64,000 nt of DNA from Agrostemma githago (Eukaryota; Streptophyta; Magnoliopsida; Caryophyllales; Caryophyllaceae). This document shows, piece after piece, positions 45,616 through 57,118 of the stretch. The stretch lies in assembly GCA_958450325.1 (NCBI GenBank), contig OY288243.1:33139678-33203677 (forward strand), given 5' to 3'. The notes under the pieces were generated by a model. The model was not told the DNA's origin, made no database searches, and was given only the letters and a program-made list of their open reading frames with translations. The position numbers and the translations under genes are program-made. Positions within the stretch are counted from its first letter, which is position 1. Each line of letters starts with the position of its first letter.

Positions 45616-46395
45616 CTCCTACATGAACATAGTCCAGCTACATTAGCACTAATAAGGGGTCGTCTTCAATTAGTGAGCTAGCTCGTGTATGAGCTGAATA
45701 AAGGAGCAAATAATCAAGGAAATAAGAAGACATTAACTTGGCTTCACACTCATTCAAGCATGGGAAGTGTACTGAAGTTATGAGGTTGACTATGGGCTGA
45801 TTGCTAACTTCGTGTTTAGCTCCATGTTCACATGGTGTGCACACTCAAGCTTTGTTTTTGGCTCCATGTTCACACAAGGAGCCACGGCTGGTTGCTCTTG
45901 GTTTAGCTTTGGTTTTAACTCCTTAGCTTTGGTTTTAGCTCCATGTTTACATCACTTTGTTATTAGCTCCCAACTTTGTAATTAGCTCCTAGTTCACAAT
46001 AGGTTTAGACTTTGTTTTTGTCACCCTAAACCAGCCGGTTTAAGGGCTCTTGTAGGCTATATATAGCCGGCCATTTTGAAGGAATAAGACATCCAATTTG
46101 CCTATTAAAACTTGAGTAAAGCTGAGCTTTCTATTTCGTCCTTGTAGTTTACAAGACAAAGTCTAGAGTGAGTCGCGTTACAAGCTCTAAACTCGCTATT
46201 TCAATCGAGTGTTTGATCTAGCAAACCGCTTTGTTGAAGTATAGGTCTACTTCACCTAGCATACTATCCTTGGTTACGGTTTATCCTTCCTTAAAACTAT
46301 CCTTTCTTTCTGTTTTGGTTACTCATTCACGTTCCATTTCAGAATACTAATCCATCTTTACATTGTTGTTTCAAAGTTCATATCAACTCACATCA
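45549..46395 (+). repeat. G1 3' LTR
   Basis: 847 bp, directly after the purine tract CAAGGGGGAGGAGA, which also codes for QGGGD of the polyprotein. Confidence 0.9.
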
Positions 46396-46424
46396 AGCTT
46401 GATATCCCAATCCTTTTGAGTCTT

Positions 46425-47299
46425 TGATCCGAATCAAGGAGCTACCAATCCAAGTAAGGAAGTAATAAAGAGCTCAACTAAAGAATACTAGCTCCTACTT
46501 AAGCATAGGCCAGCTACATTAGCAATAATAAGGAGTCATTTTCAATTATGGAGCTAGCTCGAAATTGAGCTGAATAAAGGAGCAACTAACCAAGGTAAAA
46601 TGAAGACATTAACTTGGGTTCACTATCATTCAAGCATGGGAAGTGGACTGAAGTTATGAAGGTATTAAAGCTGGTTGTGTTCTCATGGTGTACACGGCTA
46701 AAAGGCTCCTTGTTAGCCTTGTTTTTGGCTCCATGTTCACATCCTTGCCGCGCCTCATTACTCCTACTCAAGCTTTGTTTTCATCTCCATGTTCACACAA
46801 GAAGACCACGGCTGATTACTCTTCATCAAACATTGTTTTTAGCTCCATGTTTACACCACTTTGTTATTAGCTCCCAACTTTGTAATTAGCTCCTACTTCA
46901 CAATGGTTTTAGCCTTGTTTTTGTCACCCTAAACCAACCGGTTTAAGGGGTCTTGTAGGCTATAAATAGCCGGCCATTTTGAAGGAATAAGATCATCCAA
47001 TTTGCATATTAAAACTTGAGTAAAGCTGAGCTTTCTGTTTCGTCCTTGTAGTTTACAAGACAAAGTCTAGAGTGAGTCGCGTTACAAGCTCTAAACTCGC
47101 TATTTCAATCGAGTGTTTGATCTAGCAAACCGCTTTGTTGAAGTATAGGTCTACTTCACCTAGCATACTATCCTTGGTTACGGTTTATCCTTCCTTAAAA
47201 CTATCCTTTCATTCTGTTTTGGTTACTTGTTTACGTTCCATTTCAGAATACTAATCCATCTTTACATTCTTGTTTCAAAGTTCATATCAACTCACATCA
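46425..47299 (+). mobile_element. S1: solo CRM-like LTR
   Basis: 875 bp with both termini, flanked by GTCTT (46420-46424 and 47300-47304). Inserted in the P3 integrase coding region. Only 29 bp of P3 separate it from G1. Confidence 0.92.
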
Positions 47300-48089
47300 G
47301 TCTTACTTACAAGGCCTCTTAACAACGTCCCCAAAGTGCGATTGGTAACTTCGGTTTGTCCATCTGTTTGTGGATGATGAGAGGTGCTAAATAAGAGCTT
47401 GGTTCCTACCTTCCTCCATAGAGTGTTCCAAAAATAACTAAGGAACTTTGAATCACGATCAGAGACAATGGACTTGGGTACTCCATGGAGACGTACCACC
47501 TCCTTGAAGTATAGGTCAGCTACATTGCTAGCATCATCCGTTTTGTGGCAAGCAATGAAGTGAGCCATCTTTGAAAACCGATCTACCACCACCATGATAG
47601 CATCCTTTCCTCTAGCGGTTCTTGGTAAGGCTACAATGAAATCCATGGACACATCTTCCCATGGTCTATTAGGAGTGGGTAAGGGCATGTAGACTCCGGG
47701 CTTGAAAGAACTTTTGGCAAATTGGCAAGTCACACACTTGCTCACTACATGCTGGACACTCCCTTGCATCTTTGGCCAAAAGAAGTGCTCCTTTAAGACC
47801 TCCAAGGTTCTTGTGATGCCAAAATGACCCGCTAATCCTTCTCCATGAGCTTCTCTAACCAGCAACTCTCTAATGGGATGCTTGGGTACACAAAGGCGAT
47901 TTCCTTTGAAAAGGAATCCCTCCTGCAAAACAAACTCATCAAAAGCTCCCTCCTTGCATTTGGTGAAAGTTTCACCAAAATCAGCATCATTGTTGTAGTA
48001 GTCTTTTAGAGTCTCAAATCCAAGCAACCTCACATCCAAAGTAGATAGTAGAGTGTAGCGGCGGGATAGTGCATCAGCTACTACGTTAC

Positions 48090-48818
48090 TGATCCGAATG
48101 AAGAGGCTAAAGAGTTCAACGAAGTAACACTAGCTCCTAATAGTTCTAGTCAAGCCACATTAGCACTTCCTACCACCCTAGTAGTGTGCCTCCTCCAAGT
48201 ATTAAGTTAGCTCGTATAGGAGCTGAATAAAGGAGCAAAGAAGTCAAGACATTAACTTGGGTTCACACCATGGCTATGTTCACATAGTGTGCATCATCAA
48301 GCTTTGTTTTTGGCTCCATGTTCACACAAGAGGACCGCGGCTGATTAAGAGCTTTGTTATTAGCTCCATGTTTACATTACTTTGTTATTAGCTCCTAAGC
48401 CTTGTTATTAGCTCCTTGTTCACATGGTTGTAACTTTGTTTTTGTCACCCCTAATCAGCCGAGTTTAAGGTCTGATTGTAGGCTATATATAGCCATGTAG
48501 TTGAATGAATCATCCAATTTGCATATCAAAAACCTGAGTAAAGCTAAGCTTTCTTTTACGTCCTTGTTGTTTACAAGATAAAAGTCTAGAGTAAGTCGCG
48601 TTACAAGCTCTAAACTCGCTATTTCAATCGAGTGTTTGATCTAGCAACCGCTTTGTTGAAGTATAGGTCTACTTCACTAAGCATACTATCCCTTGGTTAC
48701 GGTTTATTCAACCTTAAAACTATCCTTTCATTCTGTTTTGGTTACTTGTTTACGTTCCATTTCAGAATACTAATCATACTTCATATCCTTGTTTCAAAGT
48801 TCATATCAACTCACATCA
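48090..48818 (+). repeat. P2 5' LTR
   Basis: 729 bp, TGATCCGAAT to CACATCA. Holds one more 19-bp U3 unit than the partner. Confidence 0.9.
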
Positions 48819-48859
48819 TTAGTGGTATCAGAGCTTTGGTCATCTATTTAGACGCAAGC

Positions 48860-51800
48860 ATGGCAGGAGTTGTGAGCTTTGAAGACGCTAGTTCCTTGGA
48901 AGGCCTAAAGAGAGAATCAGTGTGCAAGATGAACAAACTTTCTAAGTCCATTGGCGCATCTGGTCCTGAAGTCTGCTTGGGAGAAAAGGAGGAAGAAGGA
49001 ATATACTATGAGCTCCCAATGTATGGTAATGTTTTAGTACTACGCACACTTCATGCTAAACCCATCCCACACAACACCGAACAAAGAGACCAACTCTTTC
49101 ACACAAAATGTCTAGTTAATACCAAATGGTGTAGTTTGATTATTGATGGAGGTAGTTGTACGAATGTTGCCTCTACTGAAATGGTAGCTAAGTTAGGTCT
49201 AACCACTACTAATCACCCTAGACCGTATGCATTACATTGGTTAGATAATGAAAACAAAATAAAGGTCACAAAACAAGTAAGAGTAGGTTTAACTATGGGG
49301 TCTTATGTCGATGAGGTTCTTTGTGATGTTATCCCTATGGATGCTTGTCATATACTTTTGGGGCGTCCTTGGCAGTTTGATAGGGTTGTGGTACACCATG
49401 GTAGAAAGAATGAGTACGAATTGAGGGATAAGTGAAAGAAAATCATTCTAAAACCTATGACTCCCCAAGCTGTTAGAGCCATGACCTCCAACAAAACCAA
49501 GAAACCTAACCTCATCATCTTTGCGAGTGAGAGTGAAGTAGAGCAGGCTTTACAAGGGGGGGAGCGTGTCTTTGTCATGATGGCTAAAGAAAAACCCGTA
49601 GAAGTTGAGAATGAACTTGGAGGAAAGCCATTTGAGGAGTTGTTACACGAGTTTAAGGATGTCTTCCCAGAGGAATTACCCGTTGGTTTACCACCTATTA
49701 GAGGTATAGAACACCAAATCGACCTCATTCCAGGATCAACCTTACCCAATAAGGCAGCATATAGGTGTAATCCGGAGGAAACTAAGGAATTACAAAGACA
49801 AATAGATGAGTTAATGAGTCGAGGGTATGTGCGGGAGAGCCTTAGTCCTTGTGCTGTTCCAGTCCTTTTAGTACCTAAGAAAGATGGAACTTGGAGAATG
49901 TGTGTAGATAGTAGAGCCGTTAACAACATCACCATCAAGTATAGGTTTCCTATTCCAAGGTTGGATGATATGTTAGATGAGCTTCATGGGGCAGTGGTCT
50001 TTTCCAAAATTGATCTAAGAAGTGGGTACCATCAAATCAGAATGAGGGAAGGGGATGAATGGAAGACCGCTTTCAAAACCAAGCATGGACTCTATGAGTG
50101 GACGGTCATGCCATTTGGTCTTACCAACGCTCCGAGCACGTTCATGAGGTTAATGAACGAGGTACTTAAGGCCTACTTAGGTCGCTTTATTGTGGTTTAC
50201 TTGGATGATATCCTTGTGTATAGCAGGTCTTTGGAGGAACATATGGAGCATTTAAGACTACTATTCACAACACTTCGCAAACAACAGCTCTTTGGGAAGA
50301 AGGAGAAGTGTGCCTTCTTTGTGGAAAGCGTAGTGTTCCTTGGCTACGTAGTGTCCAAAGAAGGAGTGTCAGTTGATCAAACCAAAGTGGAATCCATACG
50401 TACTTGGCCAATCCCTTCCACCATTACAGAAGTAAGGTCATTTCATGGTTTGGCTTCTTTTTACAGGAGATTCATCAAGGACTTTAGCACTATCACAAGT
50501 CCTATCACCGAATGCTTGAAGAAAGGCGCATTTGTTTGGTCCAAAGCTGCCCAAGAAGCCTTTGAAGCCATCAAAGAGAAGTTGTGTTCCGCTCCTATCT
50601 TAGCCCTTCCTGATTTTTCTCAGCCATTTGAGGTGGAATGTGACGCTAGTGGAGTAGGAATTGGTGCTGTTCTTGTACAAAATAAGCGCCCCATTGCCTA
50701 TTTCTCAGAAAAACTCAATGGAGCAAGGCTGAACTATTGCACCTACGACAAGGAGTTCTATGCCATAGTAAGAGCTCTTGATCATTGGAGTCATTACCTT
50801 CGTACTAACCATTTTATTCTCCATTCAGATCATGAGTCCCTAAAGTACATCAATGGCCAACAAAAGTTAAGTCCAAGGCATGCCAAGTGGGTGGAATTCT
50901 TGCAATCCTTTCATTTCTCTTCAAAGTACAAGGATGGAAAAAGTAACGTAGTAGCTGATGCACTATCCCGCCGCTACACTTTACTATCTACTTTGGATGT
51001 GAGGTTGCTCGGATTTGAAACTCTAAAAGACTACTACAACAATGATGCTGACTTTGGTGAAACCTTCACCAAATGCAAGGAGGGAGCCTTTGATGAGTTT
51101 GTTTTGCAGGAGGGATTTCTTTTCAAAGGAAACCGCCTGTGTGTGCCCAAGCATCCCATTAGAGAGCTGCTGGTTAGAGAAGCTCATGGAGGAGGATTAG
51201 CGGGTCACTTTGGCATCACAAGAACTTTGGAGGTCTTAAAGGAGCACTTCTTTTGGCCAAAGATGCAAGGGAGTGTCCAGCATGTAGTGAGTAAGTGTGT
51301 GACTTGCCAATTTGCCAAAAGTTCTTTCAAACCCGGAGTCTACACGCCCTTACCCACTCCTAATAGACCATGGGAAGATATATCCATGGATTTCATTGTA
51401 GCCTTACCAAGAACCGCTAGAGGAAAAGATGCTATCATGGTGGTGGTAGATCGGTTTTCAAAGATGGCTCACTTCATTGCTTGCCACAAAACGGATGATG
51501 CTAGCAATGTTGCTGACTTGTACTTCAAAGAGGTGGTGCGTCTCCATGGAGTACCCAAGTCCATTGTCTCTGATCGTGATTCAAAGTTCCTTAGTTACAT
51601 TTGGAACACATTATGGAGGAAGGTGGGAACCAAGCTCTTATTTAGCACTTCTCATCATCCACAAACAGATGGACAAACCGAGGTTACCAATCGCACTTTG
51701 GGGACGTTGTTAAGAGGCCTTGTAAGTAAGACTCAAAAGGATTGGGATATCAAGCTTGCCCATGCTGAATTTGCCTACAATCGCTCTCCTACTTATGCTA

Positions 51801-52381
51801 CCTCTCATTCCCCTTTTGAGGCCGTATATGGGATCAATCCTTACATGCCTTTGGACCTGATTCCTCTACCTAAGGATGAGTTAGTCCACAAGGATGCGGA
51901 GTCCAAACTAAAGGCTATGATCAAACTCCACGAGCAAATTCAAGAAAGGATCAAGGAGGTTAATGAAGCATACAAAAGAAGGTCCAACAAGAACAGGAAA
52001 CCAAGACTTTTTCAAGAGGGTGACTTAGTTTGGGTTCACTTGAGAAAGGAGAGGTTTCCAAGCAAAAGAAAGAATAAGTTGATGCCACGAGCAGAAGGTC
52101 CTTATAAGATCATATCAAAGGTAAACGACAATGCTTACAAAGTGGAATTACCGGATGATTATGGAGTTCATGCCACGTTCAATGTGGGAGACCTTTCTCC
52201 TTACCTTGATGATGATGGCATTTCAGAATTGAGGGCAATTCCTTTTCAAGGGGGAGGAGATGATCCGAATGAAGAGGCTAAAGAGTTCAATGAAGTAACA
52301 CTAGCTCCTAATAGTTCTAGTCAAGCCACATTAGCACCTCCTACCAGCCTAGTAGTGTGCCTCCTCCAAGTATTAAGTTAG
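48860..52381 (+). pseudogene. P2 protease-RT-RNase H-integrase with one nonsense codon
   Basis: Starts MAGVVSFEDASSLEGL; gag is deleted at the shared PEVCL/GEKEEEG joint. Protease LIIDGGSCTNVAS is present. A TGA at 49433-49435 (GGA expected, RDKGKK context) lies between protease and RT. The G run has seven Gs, so RT follows in frame: KIDLRSGYHQI, FGLTNAPSTF, YLDD; RNase H ECDASGVGIGAVL; integrase CVTC, SMDFIVALP, VSDRDSKF, TDGQTEVTNRT; EGPYKI module; LRAIPFQGGGDD. The stop at 52381 is in the 3' LTR. An ATG at 49457 could still allow the pol part to be made alone. Confidence 0.88.
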
Positions 52382-52972
52382 CTCGTATAGGAGCTGAATA
52401 AAGGAGCAAAGAAGTCAAGACATTAACTTGGGTTCACACCATGGCTATGTTCACATAGTGTACATCATCAAGCTTTGTTTTTGGCTCCATGTTCACACAA
52501 GAGGACCGCGGCTGATTAAGAGCTTTGTTATTAGCTCCATGTTTACATTACTTTGTTATTAGCTCCTTGTTCACATGGTTGTAACTTTGTTTTTGTCACC
52601 CCTAATCAGCCGAGTTTAAGGTCTGATTGTAGGCTATATATAGCCATGTAGTTGAATGAATAAAACATCCAATTTGCATATCAAAAACCTGAGTAAAGCT
52701 AAGCTTTCTTTTACGTCCTTGTTGTTTACAAGACAAAGTCTAGAGTAAGTCGCGTTACAAGCTCTAAACTCGCTATTTCAATCGAGTGTTTGATCTAGCA
52801 ACCGCTTTGTTGAAGTATAGGTCTACTTCACTAAGCATACTATCCCTTGGTTACGGTTTATTCAACCTTAAAACTATCCTTTCATTCTGTTTTGGTTACT
52901 TGTTTACGTTCCATTTCAAAATACTAATCATACTTCATATCCTTGTTTCAAAGTTCATATCAACTCACATCA
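52263..52972 (+). repeat. P2 3' LTR
   Basis: 710 bp, after the purine tract CAAGGGGGAGGAGA. Codes for the last 39 residues of the polyprotein. Confidence 0.9.
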
Positions 52973-55099
52973 GTTACTTTTACCATCTTTGTACTTTGAA
53001 GAGAAATGAAAGGATTGCAAGAATTCCACCCACTTGGCATGCCTTGGACTTAACTTTTGCTGGCCATTGATGTACTTTAGGGACTCATGATCTGAATGGA
53101 GAATAAAATGGTTAGTACGAAGATAATGACTCCAATGATCAAGAGCTCTTACTATGGCATAGAACTCCTTGTCGTAAGTGCAATAGTTCAGCCTTGCTCC
53201 ATTGAGTTTCTCTGAAAAGTAAGCAATGGGACGTCTATTTTGCACAAGAACAGCGCCAATTCCTACTCCACTAGCGTCACATTCCACCTCAAATGGTTGA
53301 GAGAAATCAGGAAGGGCTAAGATAGGAGCGGAACACAACTTCTCTTTGATGGCTTCAAAGGCTTCTTGGGCAGCTTTGGACCAAACAAACGCGCCTTTCT
53401 TCAAGCATTCGGTGATAGGACTTGTGATAGTGCTAAAGTCCTTAATGAATCTCCTGTAAAAAGAAGCCAAACCATGAAATGACCTTACTTCTGTAATGGT
53501 GGAAGGGATTGGCCAAGTACGTATGGATTCCACTTTGGTTTGATCAACTGACACTCCCTCTTTGGACACTACGTAGCCTAGGAACACTACGCTTTCCACA
53601 AAGAAAGCACACTTCTCCTTCTTTCCAAAGAGTTGTTGCTTGCGAAGTGTAGTAAATAGTAGTCTTAAGTGCTCCATATGCTCCTCCAAAGACCTGCTGT
53701 ACACAAGAATATCATCCAAGTAAACCACAATAAAACGACCTAAGTAGGCCTTAAGTATTTCGTTCATTAGCCTCATGAATGTGCTTGGAGCATTGGTGAG
53801 ACCAAATGGCATGACCGTCCACTCATAGAGTCCATGCTTGGTTTTGAAAGCGGTCTTCCATTCATCTCCTTCCCTCATTCTGATTTGATGGTATCCACTT
53901 CTTAGATCAATTTTGGAGAAGACTACTGCCCCATGAAGCTCGTCCAACATATCATCCAACCTTGGAATAGGAAACCTATACTTGATGGTGATGTTGTTAA
54001 CGGCTCTACTATCTACACATTCTCCAAGTCCCATCTTTCTTAGGTACTAAAAGGACTGGAACAGCACAAGGACTAAGGCTCTCCCGCACATACCCTCGAC
54101 TCATTAACTCATCAATTTGCCTTTGTAATTCCTTAGTCTCCTCCGGATTACACCTATATGCTGCCTTGTTGGGTAAGGCTGCTCCTGGAATGAGGTCGAT
54201 TTGGTGTTCTATACCTCTAATAGGTGGTAAACCAACGGGTAATTCCTCGGGGAAGACATCCTTAAACTCGTGTAACAACTCCTCAAATGGCTTTCCTCCA
54301 AGCCCATTCTCAACTACTACGGGTTCCTCTCTAGCCACCATGACAAAGACACGCTCCCCCCCTTGTAAAGCCTGTTCTACTTCACTCTCACTCGCAAATA
54401 TGGTAAGGTTAGGCTTCTTGGTTTTGTTGGAGGTCATAGCTCTAACAGCTTGGGGAGTCATAGGTTTTAGAATGATTTTCTTTCCCTTATCCCTCAACTC
54501 GTATTCATTTTTTCTCCCATGGTGTACCACATCCCTATCAAACTGCCAAGGACGCCCCAAAAGTATATGACAAGCATCCATAGGGATAACATCACAAAGA
54601 ACTTCATCGACATAAGACCCCATAGTTAAACCTACTCTTACTTGTTTTGTGACCTTTATTTTGTTTCCATAATCTAACCAATGTAATGCATACGGTCTAG
54701 GGTGATTAGTAGTGGTTAGACCTAACTTAGTTACCATTTCAGTAGAGGCAACATTCGTACAACTACCTCCATCAATAATCAAACTACACCATTTGGAATT
54801 AACTAGACACTTAGTGTGAAAGAGTTGATCTCTTTGTTCGGTGTTGTGTGGGATGGGTTTAGCATGAAGTGTACGTAGTACTAAAACATTACCATACGTT
54901 GGGAGCTCATAGTCTTTTCCTTCTTCCTCCTTTTCTCCCAAGTAGACTTCAGGACCAGATGCGCCATTGGACTTAGAAAGTTCGTCCATTTTGCCCACCG
55001 GTTCTCTCCTTAGGCTTTCCAAGAAACTAGAGTCTTCAAAGCTCACAACTCCTGCCATGCTTTACGTCTAATGGATGACCAAAGCTCTGATACCACTAA

Positions 55100-55847
55100 T
55101 GATGTGAGTTAAGATGAACTTTGAAACAAGAACGTGAAGATGGATTAGTATTCTGAAATAAGCGTAAACAAAGTAACCAAAAGAGGATGTAGGGATAGTT
55201 TAAGGATGAATAAACCGTAACCAAAGGATAGTATGCTTAGTGAAGTAGACCTATACTCCAACAAAGCGGGTGCTAAATCAAACACGCGATTGAAGTAGCG
55301 AGTTTAGAACTTGTAACGCGACTTACTCTAGACTTTGTCTTGTAAACAACAAGGACGTAAAAGAAAGCTTAGCTTTACTCAGGTTTTTGATATGAAAATT
55401 GGATGTCTTATTCATTCAACTAGATGGCTATATATAGCCTACAAGAGACCCTTAAACCGGCTGGTTAAGGTGACAAAAACAAAGCTACATCTATGTGAAC
55501 AAGGAGCTAATAACAAAGCTAGGAGCTAATAACAAAGTAATGTAAACATGGAGCTAATAACAAAGCTTGAACAAGGAGTAATGAGCCGCGGCACTTTGTG
55601 TGAACATGGAGCCAAAACCAAAGCTTGAAGATGTGCACACTATGTGAACATAACCATGGTGTGAACCCAAGTTAATGCCTTCAATTTACCTTGACTTCTT
55701 TGCTCTTTTATTCGTCCCTATACGAGCTAACTTAATACTTGGAGGAGGCACACTACTAGGCTGGTAGGAGGTGCTAATGTGGCTTGACTAGAACTATTAG
55801 GAGCTAGTGTTACTTCATTGAATTCTTTAGCCTCTTCATTCGGATCA
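55100..55847 (-). repeat. P3 5' LTR
   Basis: 748 bp, same length as the partner; differences seen include AGAACGTG/AGAACTTG and GAAGATG/GAGGATG. Followed by ATCAA. Confidence 0.88.
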
Positions 55848-56301
55848 ATCAAGTATCTTTTGTTGCTCCTCAAAGTATTCCACAAACACAATCCCTTTAC
55901 TCTCCATGTTTGTTTTGGCTAAGATCAGAATTTGTTTCTTCATGCGCAACCCATTTGGCTCACAGTGATCTTCATATTCATCAAAAATTGGAGGTAACGA
56001 CGGATCAAAAACCAAACTTTCCTCGCTTGTATTTTCGAACGAGAAAATTCCAGCCATCTTTTTTTTTGAATAGTACTTCGTGAACAGTACTAATTCGTGA
56101 ACAGTTTTTTTTTGAAAATAAATCGAACTTCAACAAGAACCACGAGATTATCAAAACCGATTAACCCTCGAACTACCTCGCTCGAGTTTAACCTTTGAAT
56201 TCTAATCGCAATTAGAAATTCAACTAACAACTTGGTTTTGACACTCCTTGGACCGTCTTGATTTTAAGAAAAATCAAGAGTTGTAGCTCTGATACCACTA
56301 A

Positions 56302-57113
56302 TGATGTGATTTAGAATAAACTTTGAACAAGTGATTTGGAGATTGATAGTAAATTGAAATGAACGAAACAAAGCAACGAAATCAGGTTGAAATAGTTGCT
56401 GTAAAGTGATGATAGAACGTAACCAAGGATAGTGTGCTAAGTGAGATAGACCTATACCTCAACAAAGCGGGTGCTAATTCAAACACTCGATTGAAATAGC
56501 GAGTATAGAGCTTGTAACGCGACTTACTCTAATACTTTGTCTTGTGAACTACAAAGACGAAAAGAAAAGCAAAGCTTAACTCAGATTTTGTTTGATAAAG
56601 GTTGAATGTTTTATTCATCAAGTACTTGCCTATTTATAGCCTACAAAACGATCCAAAGAGAGGCCAACCAGAATAGTCAAGCCTCTTATAGTGGGTGATA
56701 CAAACAAAGAAAGGGAAAAAAATTTAGACAACTAGATACAATGAACAAGTGTGAACACTAGCAGCCACTATTTTGCTCCATTTCAGATGCATGCTTCTTT
56801 GTTTGCTCGAGTAGTTTTGATTAAACGGACTTGAAAACAGCAACTCTTCTCCTCGGGAATTTATTGAAAACTTTAAAGAAAATCGAAGCAAAAGAAACAA
56901 TTCCGTCAAAGAATTTAACGGCAGCGTTTTTCAATGCACAACTGACTTGTTTGGGGCATAACTTCGTCAATACTTGTTCAATGAACCTTCATGAGCAGTC
57001 ATTGGAAAGATAAGCTCGAAATCTATCTCCTCCATTTTGAATGACTACGAAATTCCAAGTATAATTTGAGATATGGACCGATCAAAATAATGCTGCAAAA
57101 TGAACTCGCGTCA
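56302..57113 (-). repeat. T1 LTR-e
   Basis: 812 bp, ends TGATGTGATTT (56302) and CTCGCGTCA (57113), followed by CTCTC, the right target duplication of the array. Its terminal dinucleotide is intact, unlike LTR-b, -c and -d. Primer site of internal-d at 56286-56297. Confidence 0.87.
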
Positions 57114-57118
57114 CTCTC

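Larger units (their letters stand above)
42449..46395 (+). mobile_element. G1: gag-protease CRM-like element without RT or integrase core
   Basis: 3947 bp, LTRs of 847 bp each (42449-43295 and 45549-46395), primer site at 43300-43311, target duplication AGCTT (42444-42448 and 46396-46400). I count about four differences between the LTRs. One uninterrupted ORF. Structure is complete, so it moved recently, but it cannot make its own RT or integrase. Confidence 0.92.
48090..52972 (+). mobile_element. P2: CRM-like pol element, nearly intact
   Basis: 4883 bp, LTRs 48090-48818 (729 bp) and 52263-52972 (710 bp), primer site at 48823-48834, target duplication GTTAC (48085-48089 and 52973-52977). The LTR length difference is one 19-bp U3 unit. 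Protease through integrase is in one frame with a single stop. No gag capsid. Confidence 0.92.
41819..55058 (-). pseudogene. P3 protease-RT-RNase H-integrase, split and frameshifted
   Basis: From the start at 55058 (MAGVVSFEDSSFLESLRREP) protease and RT share one frame because the G run has seven Gs. Near 54020 a 2-base loss (GTGTGTAG to GTGTAG) shifts the frame within RT. RT with YLDD and RNase H continue to 52973; P2 interrupts. The integrase zinc domain and D-D-E core lie at 48084-47305; S1 and G1 interrupt. The C-terminal part is at 42443-41819. The capsid is deleted at the same PEVYL/GEKEEEGKDYE joint as in P2 and P4. Confidence 0.85.
41192..55847 (-). mobile_element. P3: CRM-like pol element hosting three insertions
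   Basis: LTRs of 748 bp at 41192-41939 and 55100-55847 (about six differences seen), primer site at 55084-55095, target duplication ATCAA (41187-41191 and 55848-55852). Its internal region is interrupted by G1 (42449-46395), solo LTR S1 (46425-47299) and P2 (48090-52972). Like other P forms it lacks gag. Confidence 0.9.
40938..56057 (-). pseudogene. T-family small ORF, internal-d, split by P3
   Basis: Upper part 56057-55853 (MAGIFSFENTSEESL to QQKILD) and lower part 41191-40938 (PSLFTSKVEF to RVHFAALF, stop in LTR-d). P3 lies between with ATCAA on both sides. I saw no other break in this copy. Confidence 0.7.
28435..57113 (-). mobile_element. T1: tandem LTR-internal array of a small LTR element
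   Basis: Five T-family LTRs alternate with four internals: LTR-a 28435-29235, internal-a, LTR-b 29902-29993 (cut), internal-b 33233-33789 (cut), LTR-c 33790-34601, internal-c, LTR-d 35260-36012 plus 40911-40969, internal-d 40970-41191 plus 55853-56301, LTR-e 56302-57113. The whole block has one target duplication, CTCTC (28430-28434 and 57114-57118). Nested inside are P4, T2 and P3. Internals of about 660 bp encode a single small protein and no RT or integrase. Unequal exchange at one insertion best explains it. Confidence 0.82.

Noticed and set aside
28435..57113. CRISPR-like or satellite array from the regular repeats
   Set aside because: Repeats are 660-812 bp LTRs and internals with primer sites and ORFs, not short repeats with spacers.
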